A stretch of 64,000 nucleotides of DNA from CBDFKQ01 sp965248855 (GCA_965248855.1 CBDFKQ010000011.1:62001-126000); one strand, 5' to 3'; counted from the first letter of the stretch, positions 25,905-35,426 are shown. Numbers and translations: made by a program. Notes: generated by a model from the letters alone, not told the origin.

Positions 25905-26852
25905 ATGATCAAATTTATAGAAGATGCTTTTCAGCACCTCGATACCTGGGGCCTTATGGCCATCATTTTAATATTAGGTGCCATTGAATTTTCATTTCGT
26001 CTTTACGGCGGCCACTGGAATAAAAATGAAAAAATTTTAGATATTGTATGCTTTGCCATACCCCGCCTGGTGATAAAACCTTTGGTAGCTTATTTCGGAT
26101 TAAAATTCCTTCCATTTATATTACCGGACATGAAAAATGCCTTTGACTGGATACCTTTTGTTTGGGGTTTTGTTATTATTTGTATTTATGACGACCTTAC
26201 CCAATACTGGTACCACCGCCTACACCATGAAGTGCCTTTCTTATGGCGCTTTCACCGTACCCATCACTCCGCACCTTACATGGGCATGGCAATGGCAAGC
26301 AGGCAAAATATTATTTACACGATATTTTTTTCACAAATATATTTAACAACCACATTAGTTTATTTGGGCCTGGGTTATCCTGCTTTGTTTGCAAAAGGGT
26401 TGAAATCTCTTATTACTACCTTTGCACATTCTAGCATTAAATGGGACAAACCTTTTTATGACAATAAATGGCTTCACCCATTTGCATGGATACTTGAACG
26501 ACTTATTTCCACACCGGCTACTCACCATGCTCACCATGCTGATTCTCATGATGATGGTATAGGGCATTATAAAGGCAACTTTGGCAATATGTTTTTTCTG
26601 TGGGATATTATTTTTGGTACCGGCATTATTACCAGGCAATATCCACAGGCATATGGCATTAAACATTATAAAAACGAAGAATGGTATGCACAATTTTTGT
26701 GGCCTATTTTAAAATCAAAAAAAGAAGGCAGCGAACTTGCAAAACATGGGCCTGTGGTTGGAGATGTGATTTTAGAAGAAGATGCTCCTATATCCGTTTT
26801 TCATCATGATGATACGCTGATAAGGCAAAAAGTGGAGTTGGGGGTGGTGTAA
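25905..26852 (+). CDS. Sterol desaturase / fatty acid hydroxylase superfamily membrane protein
   Basis: A 315-aa integral-membrane di-iron enzyme. The eight-histidine motif is present: HRLHH (104-108), HRTHH (117-121) and HAHH (208-211) plus further histidines around 215-221. Membrane segments are at about 15-35, 45-72, 82-97 and 138-160. The family hydroxylates or desaturates lipids using O2. It ends the operon headed by the poly-Cys-regulated binding protein, a context that hints at a sulfur-related lipid or alkyl-sulfur substrate, which is speculative. Confidence 0.85.
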   Translation: MIKFIEDAFQHLDTWGLMAIILILGAIEFSFRLYGGHWNKNEKILDIVCFAIPRLVIKPLVAYFGLKFLPFILPDMKNAFDWIPFVWGFVIICIYDDLTQYWYHRLHHEVPFLWRFHRTHHSAPYMGMAMASRQNIIYTIFFSQIYLTTTLVYLGLGYPALFAKGLKSLITTFAHSSIKWDKPFYDNKWLHPFAWILERLISTPATHHAHHADSHDDGIGHYKGNFGNMFFLWDIIFGTGIITRQYPQAYGIKHYKNEEWYAQFLWPILKSKKEGSELAKHGPVVGDVILEEDAPISVFHHDDTLIRQKVELGVV

Positions 26853-26870
26853 GATAATTATATTTAAAAT

Positions 26871-26910
26871 AACAAAAATGCCGGAATTTATAAATTCCGG
26901 CATTTTTGTT
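26871..26910. terminator. Perfect 40-bp palindromic terminator
   Basis: AACAAAAATGCCGGAATTTA (26871-26890) and its exact reverse complement (26891-26910), with T-run on the outgoing side. It closes the sulfatase island. Confidence 0.85.
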
Positions 26911-26970
26911 ATTTGGAGATTTAGGTTTTAGAAAAGTTTGCAATATTATATATAAATGCTTGTCGAAATA

Positions 26971-27048
26971 ATATCGTATAACTACCTTCAAAATACCGTA
27001 TTTATATGGTGATGAGATATGGAATTTTTTGTTTTGATTTGTGGGAGT
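26971..27048 (+). repeat. Dispersed ~78-bp intergenic element, copy 1
   Basis: Begins ATATCGTATAACTAC, contains ACCGTATTTATA and ends GATTTGTGGGAGT. A second copy in the same orientation lies at 45582-45660. Both sit 150-260 bases upstream of a defence-type gene (27311 nuclease, 45816 ATPase). The rest of the gap 26911-27310 shows nothing further. Confidence 0.55.
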
Positions 27049-27310
27049 AAAATTTAATGAATGTATAACATGAAAGGTATGGATATGAGTTCTTATTATC
27101 TGATTATACTTAAAACGGCCAGAGGCCAAATAAACTCAGTCTCGTAAGATGCGAGCTAGGGCTGGGAGAATTTAATAGGCTTGGTTAAGCTAGAACCACA
27201 AAGTTGCAAACTTGCGGTAGTTGGTTTTGGGTTGAGGGTCGATTTTTATGTGGTTTAGAAGGGTTCGTAATATAAATGCTGAGTGACACTCAAAAAAACG
27301 AGACTGCAGA

Positions 27311-28312
27311 ATGACAGATAAAACAATTAATTCAGGACCAGACGCACAAAACGGATTTGCTTTGCAAAGGAATACAGCAATTTTTTTGTTATTAGAACAT
27401 TATTTCAACAAGTTTCAAAATAAAAAGTATTTCGTGTGTCTTGAACATCACGAGGATTTCTTGTTTTGTTTTTTAAATGAAAATGATGAAGTATCGCTAA
27501 TTGAAGCATATCAATCTAAAAAAAAATCACCCGATATTTGGCGTTTAAATACTGAGCTGTTTGAAATATTAATAAAATTATTAAAAACAGGAAAAGGATT
27601 AATTCAAGACGCAATTTCTAAATCGTCACATTATAATCATATACTTTATTTCTCTTCTAATCAAACCTTACATTTAGAGCATAAACCGAAAAAAAGTGAG
27701 CTATTACCATCAATTTCAGTTTCTATAAAAGCTGACAATCCAAATTCCGTTTTCCCAATTTTACCAGATAAAATTAAAGAAACAATTAAGTCAAATATTA
27801 CAGAAATTGAATTACATAACGAATTAGACAATTTAAGCTTCATTTGGATTCCCTTTACAACTACAGCAAAAGAGCAAGAAAATCAACTTGTAGGTAAAAT
27901 TGATGAAGTATTTGGAAATCAAATTTTTGATAAAAGAGCTGCAATTAATACTTTAATTTGTCTGTTTAGAAAAATAGAAACTACCTATAATAATGGAAAT
28001 ACAGTAAAATTATTAGACAAAACAAAAAGAGTGAGCAATTCAGAAGTCGAAAATGCCTTTAATATTTTAACCACAAAAGCCAAGTGTTTTGATTATTGGC
28101 ATAGAAAAAAGGCAGAAGTTTCTTCAAAATTAAAAATAAGAATTATAGAAAAGGAAATGTTTGAATTAGCATTTGATAGTGCTTTTGATTTATTCAAAAG
28201 TATTAAGGAAGCTGAACATCAAAAGATTTTAAACTTTGTTAATGACCAGAGTTCAGTGGAATGCCGATCCTTGGCATTTCGAAGTTGGAAGGTGATATTA
28301 CGGAGGGGGTAA
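27311..28312 (+). CDS. dsDNA nuclease-like protein (DUF4297/Cap4-type N-terminus), possibly truncated
   Basis: A 333-aa protein opening with SGPDAQNGFALQRNTAIFLLLEHYF and a PD-(D/E)XK-like core: Glu45, Glu48-Asp49 (CLEHHEDF) and Glu65-x-x-Gln68-x-Lys70 (EAYQSKK), the arrangement of DUF4297 nucleases found in Cap4/CBASS and related defence proteins. The last 20 residues (SSVECRSLAFRSWKVILRRG) are unlike the rest and are encoded by a small inverted repeat (AATGCC..GGCATT), suggesting that the original C-terminus was lost. No cyclase or other CBASS gene is nearby. Confidence 0.6.
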   Translation: MTDKTINSGPDAQNGFALQRNTAIFLLLEHYFNKFQNKKYFVCLEHHEDFLFCFLNENDEVSLIEAYQSKKKSPDIWRLNTELFEILIKLLKTGKGLIQDAISKSSHYNHILYFSSNQTLHLEHKPKKSELLPSISVSIKADNPNSVFPILPDKIKETIKSNITEIELHNELDNLSFIWIPFTTTAKEQENQLVGKIDEVFGNQIFDKRAAINTLICLFRKIETTYNNGNTVKLLDKTKRVSNSEVENAFNILTTKAKCFDYWHRKKAEVSSKLKIRIIEKEMFELAFDSAFDLFKSIKEAEHQKILNFVNDQSSVECRSLAFRSWKVILRRG

Positions 28313-29214
28313 ATATAAATGTTATACGTTCATGAGACGACACAAATTTGAAAGACAACGCAAGTTAAATGAAGCAATTCTATTTACACGCCCTTTCTGA
28401 AGTATTATACCTAAAAGGCAAAATTTACCATGAAAGGTCTTTGGATTCTGTAAAAAAACTTTTTTATTTATTGTGCAGAAAAGGAAAAAAAGTTTTTTTA
28501 CTGATTTTAGCAATGGAATAAATATTATTTACGGAAACAATACATCAAGTCAAAGCATCTAATTTTTACTCTAGACCTACATACACTCCACCTTCTATTG
28601 TGCCAATAAAAGCACCTGATGATTTCAGTTTAATTGACAGATAATACAGAGCTGAACAATGTGAATATTTTAGATTAGATTTTGTTTTACACAAGGAACT
28701 AAATGAAAAAGAATCAGAATTCTATTCGATATGATCACAAGTCATAATCATTAACGACAGATGCTATTGCAGTTCAAATTGCCAAAATAAAGGATGTCAA
28801 ATTTCATTTAAATAATGGTAATTAATCGGAAATGAACCACATGATGAAACATTAAAAAAGCTATCTTGTACTGAAGTGGTTTTTATGATTATGTAAATAC
28901 TAAAGGTAGCTAAACTTCAGGCGAATGACAAGAAGCTAGCTAATTCATTGAAGCTATTTTTTTACCTTAATATGTAGCACAAGATTGAACGGCTGGATAT
29001 TGGCTTTAAAATCATTGCTTGCTTACTAGATTTTTTAAGACACACTTTTCAAAATGAAGAAATATTATGATTACCCTATGTATGACATTCATAATTGAAT
29101 TTGATAGATTAGCAAAACACAAATAATCATGCAGGTGAGAACAAGAGGCGTTTACGAAACTGGTCAATTACATGTATATAATCGATCCTGATTGGCCATT
29201 CAAAATGACGAAGT
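28313..29214. other. Gene-free, degenerate AT-rich stretch
   Basis: About 900 bases with no ORF of useful length on either strand. Short coding-like fragments appear in shifting frames, so this is probably the eroded end of the preceding nuclease gene or the front of the decayed gene that follows. No RNA gene or repeat recognised. Confidence 0.4.
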
Positions 29215-30359
29215 TATATCATTTCTTGATTTAGGCGTTGGAATATTTGATAGTTTGCTAAGTTCAATAGAGTATTTAAAAGGGACTTCTTACAAGAAGA
29301 ATTTAGAAGAATTAAACTCAAGACCTTGATTTAGTTCCTAAATTATTTGCAGGTGATATTAAATCTAGGACAGCGATAACTTTTTGAGAAGAGCGTCTAA
29401 AGGAATACTAAACAAGGTATTTGAATGTAGCTTTAAAGAATGAAAATCCATTTGAAAACGATTCATTCTAACTTGTCAAATGATATTTATGCAAGTTCAT
29501 GAAAAAAGAGAATTATAAATTAATGAAAATTCACAATTTGTAAGGAACTCTGTTCTATTGCAGAAATAAATAATAAAAGTAAAAGATGGAAACTTAAAGA
29601 CACATTAGTAATAGCAAAGGAATTCTAAAGATAATCCTGGTGCCAGAGATAGAGAAGATGGACCTAATCTAAAAGATAAGGTTTTAAAGGATTATTCAGT
29701 ATTAATTAAATATAAAATTGAAGATTTAACATTTGGTACATGGTTAGATAACAAAACAAATGTCAAACTTTCAGAAAATATTTTAACCCAAATAGGAGAA
29801 GCAACGATAATTCTTAATGGAAAAATTGAAGAGTTAAGAAAATTCAAAACAGATGATGAAATAAAAAAAGAAAGGAATAAACGAGATTTTCAATTTAAAA
29901 AATATTTCATTGAGCTTTTAAATGAATTAAAAGTCAAAAAATTTGATGAAGATAAATACACGTTGTTGTACTGGATGGGCATTTTCCAAAACAAGGTGTG
30001 GAACTATTAAAAACTATGTTAGCTTATTATTTTGCTTTTAACAAAGTAATTGAAGAAACAGAATATGTTCATAGATTTCCATTTTTATTAGATGCCATTT
30101 TTAAAGAAGATATAGATGAGGAAAATAGACAAATGATTCTTGAATTTATTTTTAAAAACAAACCGAAAAATGAACAAATAATTTTTCATTTGCTGAATCT
30201 ATGAAAAATCCAAAAACGGCGGGAGAATACAATAAAGAAATAATGAAAAATGAAGGAAAATTAATTTTAACAGATTTGACTAATGAAAGATCAATTTTAA
30301 AACCTTTTCATGTTGAACAGGAAGAATATTTAAGAGAAACATTGAAATTAATAGAATAA
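29215..30359 (+). pseudogene. Decayed gene with several frameshifts
   Basis: Coding-like sequence split over frames. A first piece reads FLDLGVGIFDSLLSSIEYLK, a second from 29630 reads DNPGARDREDGPNLKDK and runs to the stop near 30009, a third (29998-30204) reads VELLKTMLAYYFAFNKVIEE, and a fourth ends FHVEQEEYLRETLKLIE at 30359. DLGVGI could be the G1 box of a GHKL-type ATPase, but this is a weak guess. No intact protein can be made. It lies between a truncated nuclease and a transposase remnant. Confidence 0.5.
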
Positions 30360-30363
30360 AATG

Positions 30364-30461
30364 AGCCCCTCTATCCGTAGAGTTAAGCGCAGCATTTCTA
30401 CGGATTTTTTATGAATAGTAGAGACTTAGTCTCGGTTTGTTTGCTAAAAATGTATTTTTTG
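30364..30461 (+). repeat. Dispersed repeat family 1, copy 1
   Basis: CTCTATCCGTAGAG stem followed by TTAAGCGCAGCATTTCTACG, then ATGAATAGTAGAGACTTAG and TCTCGGTTTGTTTGCTAAAA. Copies at 33391-33489 and 47551-47637, same orientation. Confidence 0.75.
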
Positions 30462-30497
30462 CAAATAAACCGTGTCAGAAACACTTCAATTCATACA

Positions 30498-30722
30498 TTA
30501 ATACGTAGAGCGTTTCACTAACTCTACGTATAGTTGGTGCACGTGATTGGTCATCACCACCCAGTCGTAAACTATCAAACCTTTTTCTTTTTGGCAAAAC
30601 CTAATACTTTCATGTAAAATATCCACGTATTCTTTTCTTGTAAATACATCTGCCCATTGATGGACCGTACAGGTAATGAAATGAACCCCATCCTGATCTT
30701 TGATAACATACGCTAATCCCAT
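30498..30722 (-). pseudogene. REP-associated tyrosine transposase (RAYT), C-terminally truncated
   Basis: A 74-aa N-terminal piece of a Y1_Tnp/RAYT transposase: DGVHFITCTVHQWADVFTRK, then YDWVVMTNHVH, the HUH metal-binding motif. Intact RAYTs are about 150-200 aa and continue past NHVH with the catalytic tyrosine; here the frame runs into a palindromic repeat (30502-30530) and stops (ELVKRSTY). It therefore cannot transpose. Its presence explains the many small hairpin repeats in this part of the window. Confidence 0.75.
30502..30530. repeat. REP hairpin at the broken RAYT
   Basis: TACGTAGAG and CTCTACGTA (9-bp exact arms, 11-base loop). A near copy is at 36879-36910 (GTAGAGCGTTTCACTAATTC, then TACGTATAGTTG). 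Confidence 0.7.
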
Positions 30723-31107
30723 CTGAAAAATCTTTTAAAAAAACAACATAACGAAGATGCCCAACAAAGGAAAATATATTATAATTTGACTCCTTCACCT
30801 TGGATATATATCCAATTTATCAGCGGCGTTCTCACACAAACCAACCAGCCTGTTTAATGATGTAATGCAGGTTTAAAAATGCCTTTCCAAAGAGGGCAAC
30901 AGAAAAAACGCCCTAATCATTTCAAAACCATCCCTAACACCTCCTTAAAAACCATGGGAATTGCATAAAAAGAATTTTTATATTACTTTCAATAAATTAT
31001 ATTTCGTGAAAATCTGATATAAAAGTAAAGACAAAAAAAATCTACAAACTTGTCCCCGTTTTCAAATTTCAATCGTAATTAGGTCGAACATTTAAACTTA
31101 AAAAAAC
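30723..31107. other. Intergenic spacer
   Basis: 385 bases between the RAYT remnant and the YCII gene. No ORF, RNA gene or clear promoter seen; it probably includes the upstream region of the 31108 operon. Confidence 0.4.
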
Positions 31108-31470
31108 ATGAATGAATTCGTATTAGTTTTTAGAAACAGCAATCCGGACGCTAAACAATCACCGGAGCAAATGCAACAAGTGATCACAAGTTGGATGGAT
31201 TGGTTTGGAAGTATAGCTGCCCAGGGAAAATTGGCCGACAATGGCAACCGCCTTTCTGTGACCGAAGCCAAAACGGTAAAAGCCGATAAGGTAGTAACAG
31301 ACGGCCCCTATACAGAAGTTAAAGAGTTTATTCAGGGCTATATTATAGTGAAATCACCAACCATTGAGGCGGCAATTGAAATAGCAAAAGACTGTCCTAT
31401 CCTTATGGTTGGAGGAAATGTTGAGGTTAGGAAAGTATTGGCACCTGATGACAACAATGAACCTGTATAA
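31108..31470 (+). CDS. YCII/DGPF-domain protein associated with an ECF sigma factor
   Basis: A 120-aa YCII-fold protein with the signature VVTDGPYTEVKEFIQGYIIVK (DGP motif at about residues 68-70) and the tail IEIAKDCPILMVGGNVEVRKV. Such DGPF proteins are the conserved partners of ECF42-group sigma factors, and one lies two genes downstream here. It overlaps the next gene by one base (TAATG), so the operon is translationally coupled. The molecular function of the family is not known. Confidence 0.88.
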   Translation: MNEFVLVFRNSNPDAKQSPEQMQQVITSWMDWFGSIAAQGKLADNGNRLSVTEAKTVKADKVVTDGPYTEVKEFIQGYIIVKSPTIEAAIEIAKDCPILMVGGNVEVRKVLAPDDNNEPV

Positions 31471-31834
31471 TGACGACTCAGAAAGTAGCGGATAAAGACT
31501 ACGAACTTGCCCGGGCGAATAAATGGTACGAAATAGTGGAAACATTATATCACGATGATATTATTTGCATTGAACCACCCAATAGCAAAAGCCCGGCAAT
31601 TACAAAAGGAAAAGAAAATGTATTAAAAAAAGCATCTGATCTTGAAAGCATGACCGAAGTATGGCATTCCGGATATTGTACGACTCCGATCGTTGCCGGT
31701 AAAATGTTTTCTGTTGGTTTGGGGTATGATCTTACCATTAAAGGCGAGGCAGAATGAAATTTGATGAATTCGGAATTTTTACCGTAGAAAATGGAAAAAT
31801 TATTCGGGAAGAATTTATCATGAATTGGTCATAA
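31470..31834 (+). pseudogene. SnoaL-like protein, frameshifted near the C-terminus
   Basis: The first 95 codons (to 31757) read as a SnoaL/NTF2-like alpha+beta-barrel protein: ARANKWYEIVETLYHDDIICIEPP and MFSVGLGYDLTIKGEAE. The expected C-terminal strand continues in another frame from 31754 (MKFDEFGIFTVENGKIIREE, stop at 31834). A single-base indel around 31752-31757 joins the two. It could be a real mutation, a sequencing error, or two tolerated pieces. Second gene of the YCII-sigma operon. Confidence 0.7.
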
Positions 31835-31856
31835 CATTACAGCAACTCAAGCCAAA

Positions 31857-33104
31857 ATGTCTGATGAAATAAACAAATTGCTTCCCCATTTATTCAGAAA
31901 TGAATATGCTAAAATGACGGCTGTATTATGCCGTTATTTTGGTTTAAAGCACATTGAAATTGCTGAAGACATTGCAAGTGATACCTTTTATAAAGCATCT
32001 GAAAATTGGGCAGTTAACGGAGTGCCCAAAAACCCGACGGCATGGCTTTACATGGTCGCCAAAAACAAAACAAAAGATTATTTTAAACATATCTCTGTTT
32101 TTGAGACGCAAATCAAACAAACCTTAGTACGAAGTGATATTGAAGCGGAAAATGATTTTGAATTTAGCAGTCAAAACATTTCTGACAGTCAATTATTAAT
32201 GATATTTGCTGTTTGCAATCCGGCAAATTCTGTCGAAGCGCAAATTTGTTTGACACTTCAAATCCTTTGCGGTTTTAGCGTGGAAGAAATCGGCAATGCT
32301 TTTTTGACAAAGCCCGAAACCATTAAAAAGCGCTTGCTCCGGGCAAGGGATAACCTGAGGAATGATAATTTTCAAATCAGGACATTAAGCGAAACAGAGA
32401 TCAAATCAAGATTGGACACCGTTTTAAAAACGCTGTACTTGCTTTTCAACGAAGGTTATTTTTCAAAAACCAATAACCAGCTTATCCGGAAAGACCTTTG
32501 TGCAGAAGCTGTAAGACTCGCATTGGTATTAACAGAAAATCCATCAACAAATATCTCAAAGACAAATGCCCTGCTTGCTTTAATGTGCTTTCAAAGTTCC
32601 CGGCTTGATGCCAGGACGAGTGTGAACGGTGAAGCCATTTTATATAATGAGCAGGATAAGAATTTATGGGATCAAGCATTGATTGAAAAAGGAAATTACT
32701 ACTTAATAAATGCTTTCGACAAAAAGGAAATTTCAAAATACCATCTGGAAGCAGGCATAGCCTATTGGCATACCACACAAGCATCCCGGCACAAATGGCC
32801 ACATATTTTACAACTTTATAATCACCTTATTCTTATTGAGTACTCTCCAATAACAGCTTTGAACAGAACATTTGCTTTTGCCAAAGTTTACGGATACGAC
32901 AAAGCAATAATTGAAGCAGAAAAATTGCAATTGACGGATAACAGCTATTATCATGGCTTGTTAGGCTATTTATATGCTTATACAGATATCGATAAAGCAA
33001 TTTCACATTACATGCAAGCGATTCAGCTCACTAAATCCAAGAACGAAAAACAAGCACTTTTAAAAGAAATCAAGCGGTTGAATGCGAAGAAAGAAGGTTA
33101 TTAA
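31857..33104 (+). CDS. ECF42-like RNA polymerase sigma factor with C-terminal TPR-like extension
   Basis: A 415-aa sigma-70 factor. Region sigma2 is at about residues 10-75 (VLCRYFGLKHIEIAEDIASDTF, PTAWLYMVAKNKTKDYFK) and sigma4 near 120-165 (LQILCGFSVEEIGNAF, PETIKKRLLRARDNL). The long helical C-terminus (residues 185-415; LYLLFNEGYF, ALLALMCFQSSRLDAR, GLLGYLYAYTDIDKAISHYMQAI) is the DUF6596/TPR-like extension typical of ECF42. These factors have no classical anti-sigma; the extension and the DGPF partner are thought to regulate them. Follows the SnoaL-like gene after 22 bases. Confidence 0.9.
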   Translation: MSDEINKLLPHLFRNEYAKMTAVLCRYFGLKHIEIAEDIASDTFYKASENWAVNGVPKNPTAWLYMVAKNKTKDYFKHISVFETQIKQTLVRSDIEAENDFEFSSQNISDSQLLMIFAVCNPANSVEAQICLTLQILCGFSVEEIGNAFLTKPETIKKRLLRARDNLRNDNFQIRTLSETEIKSRLDTVLKTLYLLFNEGYFSKTNNQLIRKDLCAEAVRLALVLTENPSTNISKTNALLALMCFQSSRLDARTSVNGEAILYNEQDKNLWDQALIEKGNYYLINAFDKKEISKYHLEAGIAYWHTTQASRHKWPHILQLYNHLILIEYSPITALNRTFAFAKVYGYDKAIIEAEKLQLTDNSYYHGLLGYLYAYTDIDKAISHYMQAIQLTKSKNEKQALLKEIKRLNAKKEGY

Positions 33105-33300
33105 TCAAGTATCAAAACATTCTTAACCTACTTAAATATGTATTCAAAACAAGGATTATCAGAAAAAAAAAATATGTTGTATAAAGGCTTTATGATGCAA
33201 TTTTTTTAAGTTCTTAAATTGTTTATATCTGAGCTTGTTTATTTTTTTTACTGTCATAAAGTCATAAATCGCATCAACGATCATAATAATTTTCTTCCTA

Positions 33301-33328
33301 GCAGGGTCTCCTTTTTCAGGGACCCTGC
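33301..33328. repeat. Hairpin repeat family 3, copy 1
   Basis: GCAGGGTC and GACCCTGC arms around a T-rich 12-base loop. Related hairpins at 35399-35422 and, inverted, near 56656-56677. In the 449-bp spacer 33105-33553, which otherwise holds only repeat family 1 copy 2. Confidence 0.6.
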
Positions 33329-33390
33329 GTGACTTCAAGCTTACTTTTAGTATTGAAGTAGATTTGAGAGCAAGAGTTCTTTTTACAAGA

Positions 33391-33489
33391 TCCCCCTTAA
33401 TCCGTAAATTTAAGCGCAGCATCTCTACGTATTTTTTATGAATAGTGGAGACTTAGTCTCGGTTTGTTTGCTAAAAATGTATTTTTTTG
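33391..33489 (+). repeat. Dispersed repeat family 1, copy 2
   Basis: TAATCCGTAAATTTAAGCGC, AGCATCTCTACGTATTTTTT and GACTTAGTCTCGGTTTGTTT in the same order as at 30364. It ends about 60 bases before the RidA gene. Confidence 0.75.
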
Positions 33490-33553
33490 CCAACATCATA
33501 GTTTTTCTTTTATTTTCTGCATTTTTAGCTTTTAACATATAAATTTTCCTTTA

Positions 33554-33946
33554 ATGAATCAGATAAATTTCAACACCCCAAAAGTATTGCGAACAAATTT
33601 TACATTTCCACAAGCAGTTATAAGTGATAATCTTATTTTCGTTTCAGGTACAGTGGGAATTAATACAATATCAGGCAAGCTGATAAGTGATAATTTTGAA
33701 GAACAAGCCGTGCAGGCTTTTAAAAATGTAAAAACAATTTTAGAAGAAACCGGAAGCGGTTTAGACAGGGTTGTGAAAACAACGGTTTATATGGTGTCCG
33801 GTTATGACGGTGATTTTAATATTATTAATAAAGTCTACAGCGACTTTTTTCCCGACAATCCACCGGCACGAAGTGCGCCCCAAGTAATGCCATTTCCGGG
33901 TGGAGTTTTGATTTCGATTGAATGTATTGCTCGATTAAATCATTAA
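33554..33946 (+). CDS. RidA/YjgF/UK114-family protein
   Basis: A 130-aa RidA-family protein (enamine/imine deaminase fold, homotrimer). Recognisable parts are AVISDNLIFVSGTVGINTISGKL, EQAVQAFKNVKTILEETGSGLDRVVKTTVYM and PARSAPQVMPFPGGVLISIECIA. The catalytic-arginine region normally reads RxxV/A near residue 105; here ARSAPQV holds an Arg at that place. Single gene. Subfamily (RidA versus Rid2-7) not resolved. Confidence 0.88.
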   Translation: MNQINFNTPKVLRTNFTFPQAVISDNLIFVSGTVGINTISGKLISDNFEEQAVQAFKNVKTILEETGSGLDRVVKTTVYMVSGYDGDFNIINKVYSDFFPDNPPARSAPQVMPFPGGVLISIECIARLNH

Positions 33947-34119
33947 ATGTATTGTCGAATTGATTATTTTTGTGTTCAATACCCTTCATGTTGAAGTGTT
34001 CGAACTTCAAGTCCTTTTTAAGGCAGAACCCCGTTTGAAATACTTTTAAAATTATTTAAGAACATTTTTGAAATTATGATAATTGCTTCTTAAGTTTTAT
34101 ATGACAGAGCCTCCTCTTT

Positions 34120-34140
34120 ATGGCAGGTGTCATCACCCCC
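34120..34140 (+). repeat. Repeat family 2, partial copy
   Basis: GGCAGGTGTCATCACC, the left half of the CAGGTG hairpin family described at 36106. It sits just before the papain-like gene. Confidence 0.5.
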
Positions 34141-34233
34141 ATGCAAAAAAACCATATATTTATTCGATTGACGAATGAGGTTTTAATGCGGAAGTTTGCA
34201 TCATCAATTATTTATAAACCTAAAAAAAAAAAC

Positions 34234-35241
34234 ATGCACTTCACCAAAATTGTCAAACCGGTTGTAATGATTCTCTTATCTGTCTTTTTGTGCACCTATT
34301 CGGTGCATGTATCCCTTGCTCAGCAATATACTTTTAAAAACAAGGCCCTCGATTTACGTCCCGAAATCAAAAAAATGGGTTTATCCGTTCGAAACCAGGG
34401 AGCAAGGGGCACTTGCACAATATTTTCTACCACTTTTTTAATTGAATTCTTTACTGCCCGGAAATCGGGAGAAAAAAATTTGGATTTATCTGAAGAGTAC
34501 CTCAATGCGGTAACTAACCGAGCTATTAATTCTTTTAATGATGGTTCTTTTTACAGTGATGCGCTGATTGGTTACGGACAATTCGGCATGGTTTCAGAAG
34601 AGGAGGTTCCTTATGCCGAAACCTTTGACCCCCTATATCTTCAGGGTAATGATGCAGCTACATTAACATTACTTGAAAAGGGTAAAAAATCCCGCTTTTT
34701 GATGGGAGAAGTAGAAATTTCTCCAAATGCCAATAATTCATATCCCGGCTTAACAGATGCACAGTTTAATAAACTGTTGGCTCATTTAGATAAAGGGAAC
34801 CCTGTTGGAATAGGGTATGGCGGTAACAATATTCATGGAAAATTATTTACACTTGATAACGGAAAAAAAGCCTTTGACAGTGCCAACGTTACAGGTACCG
34901 GAGCGTATGCACATAGTATACCACTGGTTGGCTACAAGGTAGACAAAAAAGTACCCGGAGGCGGCTATGTAATATTCCGGAATTCAGGCGGAGCCTCGTG
35001 GGGGGATGAAGGCTATGGCTACATGACTTTTAATTATGTGAAGAATTTTACTTACGACTATTTGTTCATGTCGCCAATGCGAGTGCCGGTAAGAACCACT
35101 GTTTTCAATATGAAAGAATTGGAAAACAGATATTTGTCACTCAAAGATATACTGAAAAAACATTCGGAGATTTCAAAAAGAATTACCGTTCCATACTTAA
35201 ATCAAGATGGTTTGCAACGAATCAATTCAAAACTTAAATAG
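34234..35241 (+). CDS. Papain-like (C1) cysteine protease, secreted
   Basis: A 335-aa exported peptidase. I start at MHFTKIVKPVVMILLSV, giving a signal peptide ending VSLAQ; the 38 upstream codons run through a hairpin repeat and are not credible. The papain catalytic set is visible: oxyanion Gln55 and nucleophile Cys61 (QGARGTCTIFS), His227 (GAYAHSIPLVGYK) and Asn250 (FRNSGGASWGDEGYGY). There is no recognisable inhibitory propeptide between the signal peptide and the catalytic domain, which is unusual for the C1 family. Confidence 0.85.
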   Translation: MHFTKIVKPVVMILLSVFLCTYSVHVSLAQQYTFKNKALDLRPEIKKMGLSVRNQGARGTCTIFSTTFLIEFFTARKSGEKNLDLSEEYLNAVTNRAINSFNDGSFYSDALIGYGQFGMVSEEEVPYAETFDPLYLQGNDAATLTLLEKGKKSRFLMGEVEISPNANNSYPGLTDAQFNKLLAHLDKGNPVGIGYGGNNIHGKLFTLDNGKKAFDSANVTGTGAYAHSIPLVGYKVDKKVPGGGYVIFRNSGGASWGDEGYGYMTFNYVKNFTYDYLFMSPMRVPVRTTVFNMKELENRYLSLKDILKKHSEISKRITVPYLNQDGLQRINSKLK

Positions 35242-35398
35242 GTAAAAGCAGTATTCCTTTAATAAACTTAAAATCCATACCTTTTATAGGTAAGAGGCTG
35301 TTCCGACATGTCGAATTATTAATAAAATAGCATTCGCAATCATCAGTTATTTTAACATAAGCATCAATCTATCTCTCCATACCGAGTGTTCTTCTTGG

Positions 35399-35426
35399 CA
35401 GGGTCTCCTTTTAGAGACCCTGTTTT
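35399..35426. terminator. Hairpin terminator (repeat family 3, copy 2)
   Basis: CAGGGTCTC and GAGACCCTG with a 6-base loop and TTTT after it, between the rightward protease and the leftward unknown gene. Confidence 0.65.

Noticed and set aside
26788..27129. 113-codon minus-strand ORF
   Set aside because: Spans the palindromic terminator and a dispersed repeat; no homology-like pattern.
33159..33422. 87-codon minus-strand ORF
   Set aside because: It runs through a hairpin repeat (33301-33328) and repeat family 1; residues are low-complexity and basic, no family is recognisable.
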